A DNA stretch of 64,000 bases, from the NCBI GenBank assembly GCA_018364155.1, contig JAGZMM010000006.1, positions 60,459-124,458 of the forward strand. Direction: 5' to 3'. The stretch is from Clostridiales bacterium. GTDB lineage: Bacteria; Bacillota; Clostridia; Oscillospirales; Acutalibacteraceae. Every line of letters begins with the position of its first letter. Position 1 is the first letter of the stretch. Positions 31,816 through 40,391 of this stretch are shown one piece after another. The notes beneath the pieces were generated by a model. That model had not been told where the DNA came from and searched no databases. It was given only the letters and a program-made list of their open reading frames with translations. The position numbers and the translations under genes are program-made.

Positions 31816-33330
31816 TTGAGAATTGCCGCCTATTGCCGGGTCAGTACCGACAAGGAAGCGCAAATCGAATCGTTGGAAAACCAAAAGCTCTTTTTTGAGG
31901 ACTTTGCAAAAAAACAGGGATATGCTTTGGTACAAATTTACGCGGACGAGGGCATTTCCGGCAAACAAGTCAAAAACCGCACCCAGTTTCTCCGTCTGCT
32001 TGCGGACGCGAAGCTGGGGCTTTTTGACATGGTGGTGGTCAAGGACATCAGCCGTTTTGCCAGAAACACGGTGGATTCCCTCCAGGCCATCCGGGAGCTG
32101 AAAGCCAGCCAGGTGGAAATCCTCTTTTTGTCCAACAACCAGACGGTTCTGGGGAACAGCGAGTTTATGCTCACCATCTTCAGCGCCCTGGCCCAAGAGG
32201 AAAGTGCCAACCTTTCCAAGCGGGTCAAGTTCGGGCTGGAAGTGAGCGCCAAGAAGGGAAAGGTCCCCAACTTCATCTACGGATACGATCGGGTGGACGC
32301 ACAAACCTTGCAGATTGCGCCCAGGGAGGCCCGGGTGGTGGAGGAAATCTTCCGCCTTTACGTCAAGGAAGGGCTTGGAACCAGGCGGATCGCGGCCCAG
32401 CTGGACGAAACGGGCGTTCCCACCAAAAAGGGAGCCGGATGGTCTGCGAAAACCATCCGCCGGATTCTAAGCAACCCCATTTACGCCGGGGTCCTTCTCA
32501 ACCACAAAACCGAGACCACCGATTTTCTCACCGGCGCCAAACGGTCAAGGCCTCAGGAGGACTGGTTTGTTCATCCCCGGGCGGAGTACCGGATTGTAGA
32601 CCCGGACCTGTATGAAAAGGCCCAGGCCATTCTGAAGGAGCGGCAGCACCGTTACCGGCCAAAGGAAGAGAGACCGGCCGAGCGATATAGCGGCCGGCAC
32701 CGGTTTAGCACCCTCATCCGGTGCCGCCACTGCGGATATTCCTTTACTAAGCGGGTTTGGTCCTCCCGTCTGTGCACCCACGTGTTCTGGCATTGCGCGG
32801 GAAACCACAACCGCACGGCCCGCTTTTGCCCGAACACCATCAACCTTTACGAGGAGGACCTGCTTTGTCACCTGAAGGAATATCTTCTGTCCATCCTGGG
32901 GGACCCGGCGGTTTTCCAGGAAGAGGTGACAAGAGAGGTAAGCCGAAGGCTTGCCGGAGAACGGAAGCAAGAAAGTGCGGCAAAGCTGGAGGAGCAGCTT
33001 CGCCGCCTTGCCGTACAGATGGACCGGCAGAAGGACCTTTATACCGAAGGCATCCTGTCCATGAAAGAGCTCAAAGCCCAGCGTGCGCACTTGGAAGCCA
33101 AAATGCAGGAGCTTGAAAAGCGGCTTGCCGCCTGGCAGCGGGAACCGGAGGAGATGAAAGCCGAAAAGGCTGCGGCCGCCCAGGAACCACTGGATTTGGA
33201 ACAATGGGAAAACGGCGATTTTCGCCGGCTTCTCGAAAAGATTACGGTCGGGGAAGAGGGCACGGTTTTGATCCGGTTTCAAGAGTTCACCGGGCAAAAG
33301 GCATCCCATTTTCCATTTGTGGGCAGCTAG
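31816..33330 (+). CDS. Large serine recombinase (element integrase)
   Basis: A 504-residue large serine recombinase. The N-terminal resolvase domain has nucleophile S10 (AAYCRVSTD), DEGISGK and DMVVVKDISRFAR; the recombinase domain contains GAGWSAKTIRRILSNPIYAG; a zinc ribbon follows (IRCRHCGYSF ... FWHCAGNHN...RFC) and then a coiled-coil region (about residues 375-450). Start is TTG 31816 behind AAAGGAGG. The last codons lie inside the attachment-site arm and the stop is two bases before the CA core, the usual integrase-attP layout. It should integrate and, with a directionality factor, excise the element, as SpoIVCA does for skin. Confidence 0.93.
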   Translation: MRIAAYCRVSTDKEAQIESLENQKLFFEDFAKKQGYALVQIYADEGISGKQVKNRTQFLRLLADAKLGLFDMVVVKDISRFARNTVDSLQAIRELKASQVEILFLSNNQTVLGNSEFMLTIFSALAQEESANLSKRVKFGLEVSAKKGKVPNFIYGYDRVDAQTLQIAPREARVVEEIFRLYVKEGLGTRRIAAQLDETGVPTKKGAGWSAKTIRRILSNPIYAGVLLNHKTETTDFLTGAKRSRPQEDWFVHPRAEYRIVDPDLYEKAQAILKERQHRYRPKEERPAERYSGRHRFSTLIRCRHCGYSFTKRVWSSRLCTHVFWHCAGNHNRTARFCPNTINLYEEDLLCHLKEYLLSILGDPAVFQEEVTREVSRRLAGERKQESAAKLEEQLRRLAVQMDRQKDLYTEGILSMKELKAQRAHLEAKMQELEKRLAAWQREPEEMKAEKAAAAQEPLDLEQWENGDFRRLLEKITVGEEGTVLIRFQEFTGQKASHFPFVGS

Positions 33331-33345
33331 TCAGGTGGCCGACCC
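33305..33345 (+). other. attR (right element end)
   Basis: P arm at 33305-33325, six bases, core CA at 33332-33333, then host sequence that continues the split gene. Confidence 0.85.
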
Positions 33346-33709
33346 GATCATTCTTTCCGCGCGGGTATGCGATCCCTGCGAGTGCCGGGGCGGCTGCGAC
33401 TGCTGCGGCGAAGGCTGCGTCATTCCCGATTGCATATGCCGCCGCTTCGGAGGGCCTCTGGGCGGCTGCAGACCGGAAAAGGTCATATACGTAACCATCG
33501 GCGTATTTACCATTATCCAGCTGGAGAGAAATGTTCAGATGCTCATTCCTGTCTACGATTTCTGTATCCCGGATAAGGAGTGCACCACTACTACCGACAA
33601 TCCCTGCGATCTGTTCCAGAAGATTCGCTTCCCGGTGGAGCAGTTCTTCCCGCCCAGAGCGGAGGACATTGCAAACGACGACGACGGGTATCACGGCTGC
33701 TGCAAATAG
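33317..33709 (+). CDS. 3' half of the split conserved clostridial gene
   Basis: From 33334 this frame encodes the missing C-terminal 124 residues of the family begun at 23907. Visible features: VADPIIL at the junction, a Cys-rich stretch (CDPCECRGGCDCCGEGC...CICRRFGGPLGG), a beta-rich part (KVIYVTIGVFTIIQLERNVQMLIPVYDF) and CDLFQKIRFPVEQFFPP. A few in-frame element codons (from a TTG at 33317) precede it, but there is no ribosome site, so it is probably not made unless the element is excised. The recombinase gene transcript may read through it. A terminator follows. Confidence 0.8.
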   Translation: MWAASQVADPIILSARVCDPCECRGGCDCCGEGCVIPDCICRRFGGPLGGCRPEKVIYVTIGVFTIIQLERNVQMLIPVYDFCIPDKECTTTTDNPCDLFQKIRFPVEQFFPPRAEDIANDDDGYHGCCK

Positions 33710-33735
33710 CATCAAGGCAGAAGATGGCCAGTCTA

Positions 33736-33771
33736 AAACAGGCCCCCGCAACGCACTGCGGGGGCCTGTTT
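33736..33771 (+). terminator. Terminator of the split host gene
   Basis: A perfect 15-bp stem (33736-33750 with 33757-33771) ending in TTT, 27 bases after the stop. Confidence 0.85.
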
Positions 33772-33884
33772 CTATGGCGCACAAAGAGGGCATAAGCCCG
33801 GAAGGAAAAACAAGAAAACGGAAATCGGTCTTTGCCTGTATGGCAATCGTGCCAACAGTGTCAAACTGCATCCGGAGAAAAAAG

Positions 33885-33921
33885 AAAGGCCGGAGGCGGT
33901 CAAAAGCCTCCGGCCTTTTTT
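33885..33921. terminator. Terminator of the leftward methyltransferase gene
   Basis: AAAGGCCGGAGGC pairs with GCCTCCGGCCTTT; A and T runs on both sides. Confidence 0.8.
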
Positions 33922-33936
33922 GTGAATCAGTGATAT

Positions 33937-35154
33937 TTAAAACACAATGGCGCCGTACTTGGCGGCGATGGTACGTAGCGTGTTGGGGTCCATCTCGCTG
34001 TCCGAGTCCACCAATGCCCGGCCTTGGTAGAGCCGCAGAGCAGTGTCCAGGCCTTCGGGGCCGTCTGCCAAGAAGCAGACGGGCAGGCGGGACATATGAG
34101 CGTTCTCTGCAAACAGCAAAGCGTCCTCCCGGTTGCGGATGTGTACTAAGACGGCACTCACCTGTTCGTCCTCCATGTCGATGAGGTTGTCCGCCAGGTC
34201 CAGATCGCATTCCACCGGGTCACTCAATGTAATGTCGTCCCCCAAAAAGAAGGCTTCGCCCTCTCTGGCGGCGGCATAGGCGTCCGGTTCCTCTGTCCTT
34301 TCCGGGAGAACCTTCCGGTCGAGCAGCTCACGCAGTGCCGCGATGTGGGCGGGCGTTGCGCCGCAGCATCCGCCGATGATGGTAACCCCGGCGTCGAGCA
34401 GGGCGGAAAGCTCCTGAGCAAATGCCTCAGGCGGCAGGTAATCCCCGTCCTCGGAGTCAGGAAGGCCGGCGTTGGGCTTGGCGATAAGGGGAACGGTGGC
34501 ATGGGAAGCGGCCTGTGCCAGGAAAGGAAGCATATCTGTAGGGCCGGTGGAGCAGTTAAGCCCCACGGCGCTGGCCCCCATGCTCTGCAGCGTAATGAGG
34601 GTGGGCAGCAAGGACGCGCCCGACAGGGTGTGCCCCGTTTTGTCCACCGTGATGCTACAAAAGACCGGCAGGCCCGTTTCCTTGGCCGCCAATAGGGCCG
34701 CCCGAATGTCGGACAGGTTCATCATCGTCTCGCAAAAAACGAAGTCCACTCCCGCCTCTTTGAGAACCTCCACCTGTTCTTTATAAATCTCCACAAGCTC
34801 CTCGAAGCTTGCTTCGCCGAAAGGCTCGATGAACAGCCCCGTGGGGGACAGATCTCCCCCCACCAGTGCCCGGCCGGCTGCCGCTTCCTTGGAAAGCGCC
34901 ACCAGGCGGGCGTTCATTTCCTCCACCTGGTCGGCCAGCTTATAAAAGGAAAGCCGGGCCCGGTTGGCGCCAAAGGTGGGAGCTAAGACTGCGTCCGACC
35001 CCGCTTCGATAAAGCTGCGCTGCAAGTCCTGCAGCGACTTGGGATTTTCCAAAATCCATTGCTCCGGGCAGACGCCCCTGGGCATTCCGGCGGCAATCAG
35101 GTTGGTGCCGGTGGCCCCGTCCAGCAGAAGGGGCAGCTTAAATGGAAGGTCCAT
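33937..35154 (-). CDS. Homocysteine S-methyltransferase family protein
   Basis: A 405-residue protein. Residues about 5-285 form a homocysteine-binding TIM barrel like the first domain of MetH (LLDGATGTNL, VGLNCS, and the zinc ligands in IIGGCCGATPAHI). The remaining 120 residues resemble only the beginning of a further domain (ITLSDPVECDLDLADNL...), shorter than the pterin domain of full MetH. It probably transfers a methyl group to homocysteine or takes part in a multi-subunit methionine synthase. No other methionine gene is nearby. GGAG lies 15 bases before the ATG, rather far, so the start is not certain. Confidence 0.82.
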   Translation of the reverse strand: MDLPFKLPLLLDGATGTNLIAAGMPRGVCPEQWILENPKSLQDLQRSFIEAGSDAVLAPTFGANRARLSFYKLADQVEEMNARLVALSKEAAAGRALVGGDLSPTGLFIEPFGEASFEELVEIYKEQVEVLKEAGVDFVFCETMMNLSDIRAALLAAKETGLPVFCSITVDKTGHTLSGASLLPTLITLQSMGASAVGLNCSTGPTDMLPFLAQAASHATVPLIAKPNAGLPDSEDGDYLPPEAFAQELSALLDAGVTIIGGCCGATPAHIAALRELLDRKVLPERTEEPDAYAAAREGEAFFLGDDITLSDPVECDLDLADNLIDMEDEQVSAVLVHIRNREDALLFAENAHMSRLPVCFLADGPEGLDTALRLYQGRALVDSDSEMDPNTLRTIAAKYGAIVF

Positions 35155-35279
35155 TTGGTTGATGTTCAGCTCCTTTGTATGAATAAAAGCCTTGGGACTT
35201 CAGGTTCCAATCCCGTTTTTCTTTCTATTTTAGCACAGGTTTTCTTTTCTGCAAACCTTTTCGAAGGCGAAGGAACGAA

Positions 35280-36974
35280 TTACATGCTTTCCGGCGCGGT
35301 AATTTTCAGAAGTGCCAGCACATTGTGTAGCACCCCGCGCACCGCCATGCACAAATTCAGACGCGCCTGCATCAGCGGCTCATTTTCGCCTTTGACGTGG
35401 CAGGCATTATAGAACTTGTGGAACAAAGTAGCAAGGTCAATGGCGTACCGGGTGATGCGCGCCGGGTCATAGGCCTTGGCCGCCTCGATGATTTCGCCGG
35501 TGTAAGCGGAAAGATGCCGGATGAGCTCGCGCTCTTCGGGCGTTTGCAGGGCGATGAGCTCCTCGCGGGTGCAGGCCCGGGGGGTCACCCCTTCTTCCTT
35601 GAGGTTTCTGAGAATCGAACAGATGCGCGCGTGGGCGTACTGCACGTAATACACCGGGTTCTGGGAGGACTGCTCCACCGCCAGACTCAAATCAAAGTCC
35701 AGCTGGCTGGTAGATTCCCGCAGGTTAAAGAAGAACCGGGCCGCGTCCAGAGGGATTTCGTCGAGCAGGGTCGCCAGGGTGATGGACTTGCCCGTGCGCT
35801 TGGAAACCTTTACCGGTTCCCCGTTTTGGAACAGCCGCACCAGCTGCATAAGCACAATGTCCAGCTTTGAGCCATCCAGGCCGATGGCGTCCAAAGCGCC
35901 CTTTAACCGGGCCACATGGCCGTGGTGGTCCGCGCCCCAGACGTTGATCGCCCGGTCAAACCCGCGCTTCTCTAGCTTATTGCGGTGATAGGCGATGTCC
36001 GCTGCAAAATAGGTGGGATTGCCGTTTTGCCGGATGAGCACCTCGTCCTTTTCGCCGCCGTGTTCGGTAGCCTTGTACCAAAGAGCCCCGTCCTTTTCAT
36101 AGGTAAGGCCTTTCTGCTTCATGAGGTCCATGGTGTCCTTCAGCTCCCCGTCGTTGTGGAGCACACTTTCCCGGAACCATTCGTCGTAATCAATGCGGTA
36201 ACGGGACAAATCCCGGCGCAGCGCGTCGATGTTGCGGGGCAGAACATAGTCCACCAGCGCCTTTTTGCGGGTAGCCGTGTCCGCGTTTACATACCGGTCG
36301 CCGAACTCTCCGGCAAATTCCTTAGCCCGCTCGGTGATATCCGCCCCGTGATACCCGTCCTCCGGGAAGGGCACCGCATCCTCGCCCTGAAAATGCTGCA
36401 AATACCGGGCCTCCAGGGAAAGAGCGAACTTTTCGATCTGGTTACCCGCGTCGTTTACATAGAATTCCCGCCATACCTGGTACCCCGCGGCGTCCATGAC
36501 CGCCGCAATGCCGTCGCCCAAGGCGCCGCCCCGGGCGTTGCCGATGTGCATGGGGCCGGTGGGGTTTGCGGAAACAAACTCCACCACCACACGCTCGCCC
36601 TTGCCATAGTCCGACCGGCCGTATTGCTCGCCCTTGTCGAGCACGTCCTTGACAATGTCCGCATAATAGCCGGGGTTTAAGAAGAAATTGAGAAACCCAG
36701 GACCTGCGATTTCCACCCGGTCAAAGTAAGTGCCCGTCAGGTCCAGATGTTCTCCGATGGCCTCGGCGATTTTCCGAGGCGCCGTGCGCAGGGTACGGGC
36801 GGAGACCATAGCCGCGTTTGCGGCAAAATCCCCATGGGACCGGTCCGCCGGGACCTCAATGGTGAAGGGGGCAAGTTCCCCCTGAGGAAGGGTAGAAGCC
36901 GCGATGGCCTTTTTTGCCGCGTCCTCAATGGCGGCGCGCAGCTGGCCGGTTGCTTTTGTGACTACATCTGACAT
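35280..36974 (-). CDS. argS: Arginyl-tRNA synthetase
   Basis: A 564-residue class I synthetase. The N-terminal Add-1 domain is followed by the HIGH-type motif at about residue 143 (ANPTGPMHIGNARGG), a KMSKS-equivalent loop (KVSKRTGKSI) and the C-terminal anticodon-binding helical domain. It charges tRNA-Arg. It overlaps the upstream DUF1934 gene by 13 bases, a pairing often seen in Clostridia, and is the last gene of a leftward block ddl-murI-DUF1934-argS. Confidence 0.96.
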   Translation of the reverse strand: MSDVVTKATGQLRAAIEDAAKKAIAASTLPQGELAPFTIEVPADRSHGDFAANAAMVSARTLRTAPRKIAEAIGEHLDLTGTYFDRVEIAGPGFLNFFLNPGYYADIVKDVLDKGEQYGRSDYGKGERVVVEFVSANPTGPMHIGNARGGALGDGIAAVMDAAGYQVWREFYVNDAGNQIEKFALSLEARYLQHFQGEDAVPFPEDGYHGADITERAKEFAGEFGDRYVNADTATRKKALVDYVLPRNIDALRRDLSRYRIDYDEWFRESVLHNDGELKDTMDLMKQKGLTYEKDGALWYKATEHGGEKDEVLIRQNGNPTYFAADIAYHRNKLEKRGFDRAINVWGADHHGHVARLKGALDAIGLDGSKLDIVLMQLVRLFQNGEPVKVSKRTGKSITLATLLDEIPLDAARFFFNLRESTSQLDFDLSLAVEQSSQNPVYYVQYAHARICSILRNLKEEGVTPRACTREELIALQTPEERELIRHLSAYTGEIIEAAKAYDPARITRYAIDLATLFHKFYNACHVKGENEPLMQARLNLCMAVRGVLHNVLALLKITAPESM

Positions 36975-37405
36975 GAGTTGTTTCCTGCCTCTCTGATGGT
37001 AATTTGTACGTCGTTGCGGCTGGCTAAGTCCGCGTTAATGTCCAGGTTATAGCGAAAATGTAGCTTCCCGCCGGTTTCCTTCAGCTCCACGTCGATCTGC
37101 TCAGCGAAAATCCCCACCATCATAGCGCCAAAGCCCGTGTCATATGCGCAGTGATGGCGCTGGCCCTTTTCCAGAACCAGTCTGGAATGCTGGGCGCCGC
37201 CGCGGATGAGGGTCACCTTCCGGTCCCCCTCCACCTTTAATGTGGTCACCACGCCGTCGAGCCCCGTGGCCTCCGATTCCCGGTAGGTGATATAATAATT
37301 GCCGTTCATCCGGGTAAAGGACCCGATGGTGGTCAGCTCCATGGTATCAGAAGCATCGTCCACCTGATGAAGGCTTTTGATGTCGATGAGTACGTCCTTT
37401 TTCAA
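36962..37405 (-). CDS. DUF1934 (calycin-like beta-barrel) protein
   Basis: A 147-residue protein of DUF1934 (YwiB-like). It has alternating beta strands of a lipocalin-like barrel: TIGSFTRMNGNYYITYRESEATG, VTLKVEGDRKVTLIRGG, LVLEKGQRHHCAYDTGFGAM and the final GKLHFRYNLDIN. The function is unknown. Its regular position directly before argS suggests a link to translation or amino-acid supply, but that is only contextual. The stop overlaps the argS start. Confidence 0.85.
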   Translation of the reverse strand: MKKDVLIDIKSLHQVDDASDTMELTTIGSFTRMNGNYYITYRESEATGLDGVVTTLKVEGDRKVTLIRGGAQHSRLVLEKGQRHHCAYDTGFGAMMVGIFAEQIDVELKETGGKLHFRYNLDINADLASRNDVQITIREAGNNSCQM

Positions 37406-37426
37406 TGAAAAATCTCCTTCAATTGG

Positions 37427-38245
37427 TTAGCAGGCGGTGGAATCGATGTCCACCTGCCGCACATCCAGGCTTTCCTCGCTGCCCAATAAAATCCCCGCCA
37501 GACGCTGGAACCCGTCGATGGAGTCGCTTACGAAGAACCGGCAGGCGCCCGGCGCCGGACGTTCGCATAACGCATCCTTTTCCCGCAGCAGCGCTGCCGC
37601 CGTGTGGGCCGCTTCGCAGCCGGTGTTGATGAGGGTGACTTCCGGGCCCATCACTTCGTGGATTACGTCCCAGAGAAGGGGAAAATGGGTGCAGCCCAGA
37701 ATCAGCGTGTCGATCTTTTTCTCGCGCAGCGGGATGAGATAACGCTGGGCCGTAAGCTTTGCAATCTCATCGTCCCTGCGAAACCAGCCGCTCTCCACCA
37801 AGGGGACGAACAGCGGGCATTCCCGGGTAAACACTTGAATGTCCGGGTTTAGTGTATGCAGCGCTTTGTCGAAGGCCTTGCTCTTGATGGTGGCGGTGGT
37901 GCCGATGACGCCCACCCGCCCGGTTTTGGTGGCGGCGGCCGCTGCCTTGGAGGCGGGGTCCACCACCCCGATAAAGGGCAGCTGGATGGCCATCCCTACA
38001 TGGGGCGCCACCGAGCTCACCGTACCGCAGGCCGCAATGACCAGCTTAATGTCCATGCTGCTTAAAAAACGGATGTCCTGCGCCGCATACTTTTCTATGG
38101 TTTTGACGCTGCGGGTGCCGTAGGGAACCCGGCCGGTATCACCGAAATATACAATTTGTTCGTTTGGCAAAATGGTGCGCAGCTCTTTGACCGCCGTCAG
38201 GCCACCGAGCCCCGAGTCAAATACGCCGATCGGACGGTTATCCAT
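37427..38245 (-). CDS. murI: Glutamate racemase
   Basis: A 272-residue cofactor-independent racemase that supplies D-glutamate for peptidoglycan. Substrate loop FDSGLGGLTAV and YFGDTGRVPYG are intact. The two catalytic cysteines are present: the second in LILGCTHFPLL, the first in IAACGTVSS, where the usual Asn after Cys (ACNTAS) is Gly. ATG 38245 overlaps the ddl stop by one base (TGATG) and has a ribosome site 10 bases upstream; a GTG at 38254 is less likely. Co-transcribed with ddl, giving two cell-wall precursor steps together. Confidence 0.93.
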   Translation of the reverse strand: MDNRPIGVFDSGLGGLTAVKELRTILPNEQIVYFGDTGRVPYGTRSVKTIEKYAAQDIRFLSSMDIKLVIAACGTVSSVAPHVGMAIQLPFIGVVDPASKAAAAATKTGRVGVIGTTATIKSKAFDKALHTLNPDIQVFTRECPLFVPLVESGWFRRDDEIAKLTAQRYLIPLREKKIDTLILGCTHFPLLWDVIHEVMGPEVTLINTGCEAAHTAAALLREKDALCERPAPGACRFFVSDSIDGFQRLAGILLGSEESLDVRQVDIDSTAC

Positions 38246-39315
38246 CAGCGACACGCCCTTTCCAGCCCCAGCTCGATGAGCCGGGAAAGAAGCTGCGGAT
38301 AAGGAAGGCCCGCCGCTTCAAAAAGCTTTGGGTACATGCTGATGGAGGTAAAACCGGGGATGGTGTTGGGTTCATTTAAAAGGATAGCCCCGTCCGACTC
38401 GCGCACAAAAAAGTCCACCCGTGCCATTCCTTCGCAGCCCAGAGCCAGGAACGCCTCCACCGCCAGCCGGCGGATTTCCTCGATGGTTTCCTTTTCAAGC
38501 CGTGCCGGAATGTGCAGCTCGCTTTGCGATTGGTACTTGGCTTCGTAGTCGTAAAACTCGTTGCAGGGCACGATTTCGCCCACCGTAGCCGCCACCGGTT
38601 CCTCGTTTCCAAGAACCGCGCATTCCACTTCCTTGCCTACAATGGCTTCTTCGAACAAAATCCGTTCGTCACAAGCGGCCGCTGCCTCCATGCAACGGGC
38701 GAGCGCGGCCCGGTCTACGGCCTTGCCCACTCCCACCGATGAGCCCGCGTTTGCCGGCTTTACAAAGACCGGGTACCCCAAGGCCTTTTCCACCTTCTCG
38801 AAAACCGCCTTTGGGTCCTTCTTATAATCAAACGCCCGGCACCAGGTCCACTTAGCCTGGGGAATGCCGGCGCTTTCAAGCGCCATGTTGGTGTAGATTT
38901 TATCCATCGTCAACGCCGCCGCCGCGCATGAGCACCCCACAAAAGGAATGCCCGCCAGGGAAAGAAGGCCCTGGACGGTGCCGTCCTCGCCGTTCTTGCC
39001 GTGCAGCACGGGAAACACCACGTCGACGGGAAGTATGCGCTCCCCGGTCTCCTCCCGGATCACCAGGCCGCCTGCCGCCGTATCCGGTGAGAGAAAGGCC
39101 GGCCGGTTGCCCGGGTTCTTTTCCCAGTCCCCGTTTTCGATGGCGTCCACAGGCCCGAGATAATAAAACCAGCGCCCGTCCTTGGTGATGCCCACCATGA
39201 CGACCTCATACCGGTCTTGGGGAATGTGTTTGAGCACCGAAGCCGCCGACAGCCTGGAAATTTCATGCTCCGAGGAATTGCCGCCGAACAGCACGGCAAC
39301 CGTGTGTTTATTCAT
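38245..39315 (-). CDS. ddl: D-alanine--D-alanine ligase
   Basis: A 356-residue ATP-grasp ligase. Signatures: VLFGGNSSEHEIS at the N-terminus, HGKNGEDGTVQG, the ATP-grasp loop KPANAGSSVGVGK, the omega-loop EFYDYEAKYQ and the metal-binding NEPNTIPGFTSISMYPKLF. The tyrosine in the omega-loop fits a D-Ala-D-Ala ligase, not the VanA-type D-lactate ligases that have histidine there. First gene of the leftward cell-wall block. Confidence 0.95.
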   Translation of the reverse strand: MNKHTVAVLFGGNSSEHEISRLSAASVLKHIPQDRYEVVMVGITKDGRWFYYLGPVDAIENGDWEKNPGNRPAFLSPDTAAGGLVIREETGERILPVDVVFPVLHGKNGEDGTVQGLLSLAGIPFVGCSCAAAALTMDKIYTNMALESAGIPQAKWTWCRAFDYKKDPKAVFEKVEKALGYPVFVKPANAGSSVGVGKAVDRAALARCMEAAAACDERILFEEAIVGKEVECAVLGNEEPVAATVGEIVPCNEFYDYEAKYQSQSELHIPARLEKETIEEIRRLAVEAFLALGCEGMARVDFFVRESDGAILLNEPNTIPGFTSISMYPKLFEAAGLPYPQLLSRLIELGLERACR

Positions 39316-39489
39316 ATCGTAACCTCCAACCGTTCGTTTACCAATGATACAACTACATAGTTTACCATCAACCGCTTTCCTAAGTCAATGCTTAAGAAGA
39401 AGCGGGCAGACGGATTGTTTAAAGGGATGCATATTTGCCACAAAACAGGAGGAAATCTGCCGTTTTCCCGGGAAGAGCCCCAAGGGAAG

Positions 39490-39518
39490 ATGACAAACGC
39501 AAAAAGCTATGCTACAAT
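39490..39518 (+). promoter_or_regulatory. Sigma-A promoter of the 39.5-kb hypothetical gene
   Basis: ATGACA (39490-39495), 17-base spacer, TACAAT (39513-39518). The start site is about 20 bases before the GTG start. Confidence 0.7.
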
Positions 39519-39546
39519 AAGGGCCAAGATCAGGAAAGGATGTGTC

Positions 39547-40311
39547 GTGCATTTGGAGAAAAATACGGCATTTGAATTGATTAAAGCCCGGGTGGCCGGC
39601 GTACTCAAGGAGCAGAATTTCCAGCTCAAAAGCGACGAAATCGTCGACGGGCAGGACGGCAGCCGCTACGCCCTTTTTACCACGGAGAAAAGAGCGGTGG
39701 GCATCGTTTGGGATGCGAAGAAGAAGCGGTATGTGCTGCAAATCAGCACCGTGAACGACGGGGAAGTGGACGAGAACTGGCGCACGCTGGCGCTGTGGCT
39801 GTTCGACCCCGAGACCCAGAACGACCAGGACGCCAAGTCCATTGCCAACGACTTTGAGGATTCCCTTGTGCAGCTCAATCCCAAGAACGTTCCTGTCAAG
39901 CGCGAGCCTACGACCAATAAAAAAAGCAAAATCACCATGGACGGCTTTGTGCAGAATTTTGTCAAGCTCTATCCCCAGTATCAGGATGAACTCGACGCCC
40001 ATATGCAGCATTACGGCCAGCTTCTGCCCGATACCTTTATTGACGAGGTTGTGGCGGAGTATATGATGAGCATGCTCACCCAGAGGAAAAATGCCTTTAT
40101 TAAAAAGTTATTCGAGTTCCTCAACAACCATTACAACAACGGGGACGATAACGTGCGTTCCGCCATTATGGTCACGCTGTTCCGCCATCTGCTGGAAAAC
40201 GAAGAGGTGGAGCGGCTGGCACAGGACACGTACATGTCCGAGACGCTCAAGCGTTCCTGGCTGCAAATGAGCCGGATGCTCAAGAAAAAGGGCGATAAGC
40301 TGCCCTGGTAA
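39547..40311 (+). CDS. Conserved hypothetical cytoplasmic protein
   Basis: A 254-residue soluble protein. The N-terminal half is a compact alpha/beta domain (TAFELIKARVAGVLKEQNFQL, RYALFTTEKRAVGIVWDAKKKRYVLQIS); the C-terminal half is helical (DGFVQNFVKLYPQYQDELDAHMQHYG, MLTQRKNAFIKKLFEFLNNHYNNG). No family was recognised. GTG 39547 is chosen because AGGAAAGG lies 7 bases upstream and the promoter is just before; the longer frame would run through that promoter. It precedes the DUF4173 gene by 80 bases. Confidence 0.65.
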   Translation: MHLEKNTAFELIKARVAGVLKEQNFQLKSDEIVDGQDGSRYALFTTEKRAVGIVWDAKKKRYVLQISTVNDGEVDENWRTLALWLFDPETQNDQDAKSIANDFEDSLVQLNPKNVPVKREPTTNKKSKITMDGFVQNFVKLYPQYQDELDAHMQHYGQLLPDTFIDEVVAEYMMSMLTQRKNAFIKKLFEFLNNHYNNGDDNVRSAIMVTLFRHLLENEEVERLAQDTYMSETLKRSWLQMSRMLKKKGDKLPW

Positions 40312-40391
40312 ACCGGGACTCGTTTGCAGGCCATTGTCTATGCCGATCGAACCGATACCATCCTTACAACCAAAGAACGGGAGGGATCCAT

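Larger units (their letters stand above)
24369..33333. mobile_element. 9-kb serine-integrase element carrying an iron-uptake island
   Basis: The ends share only CA (24369-24370 and 33332-33333), the usual 2-bp core of a large serine recombinase. Joining the element's ends gives an attP in which 33305-33325 and 24377-24397 form 21-bp inverted arms (20/21 matching), each exactly 6 bases from the central CA. Joining the flanks restores the host reading frame. The element is 8,963 bp long. Its recombinase gene ends two bases before the right core. Cargo: a DtxR-family repressor, feoA x2, feoB, a FeoB-associated protein, DUF2325, DUF3793, flavodoxin, a small ORF and an aldolase-like gene. There are no conjugation or phage structural genes. 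Confidence 0.88.

Noticed and set aside
24371..33331. Interpreting the split gene halves as two independent small genes
   Set aside because: The C-terminal half has no ribosome site or start of its own, and joining at the CA core rebuilds one continuous frame at the exact codon.
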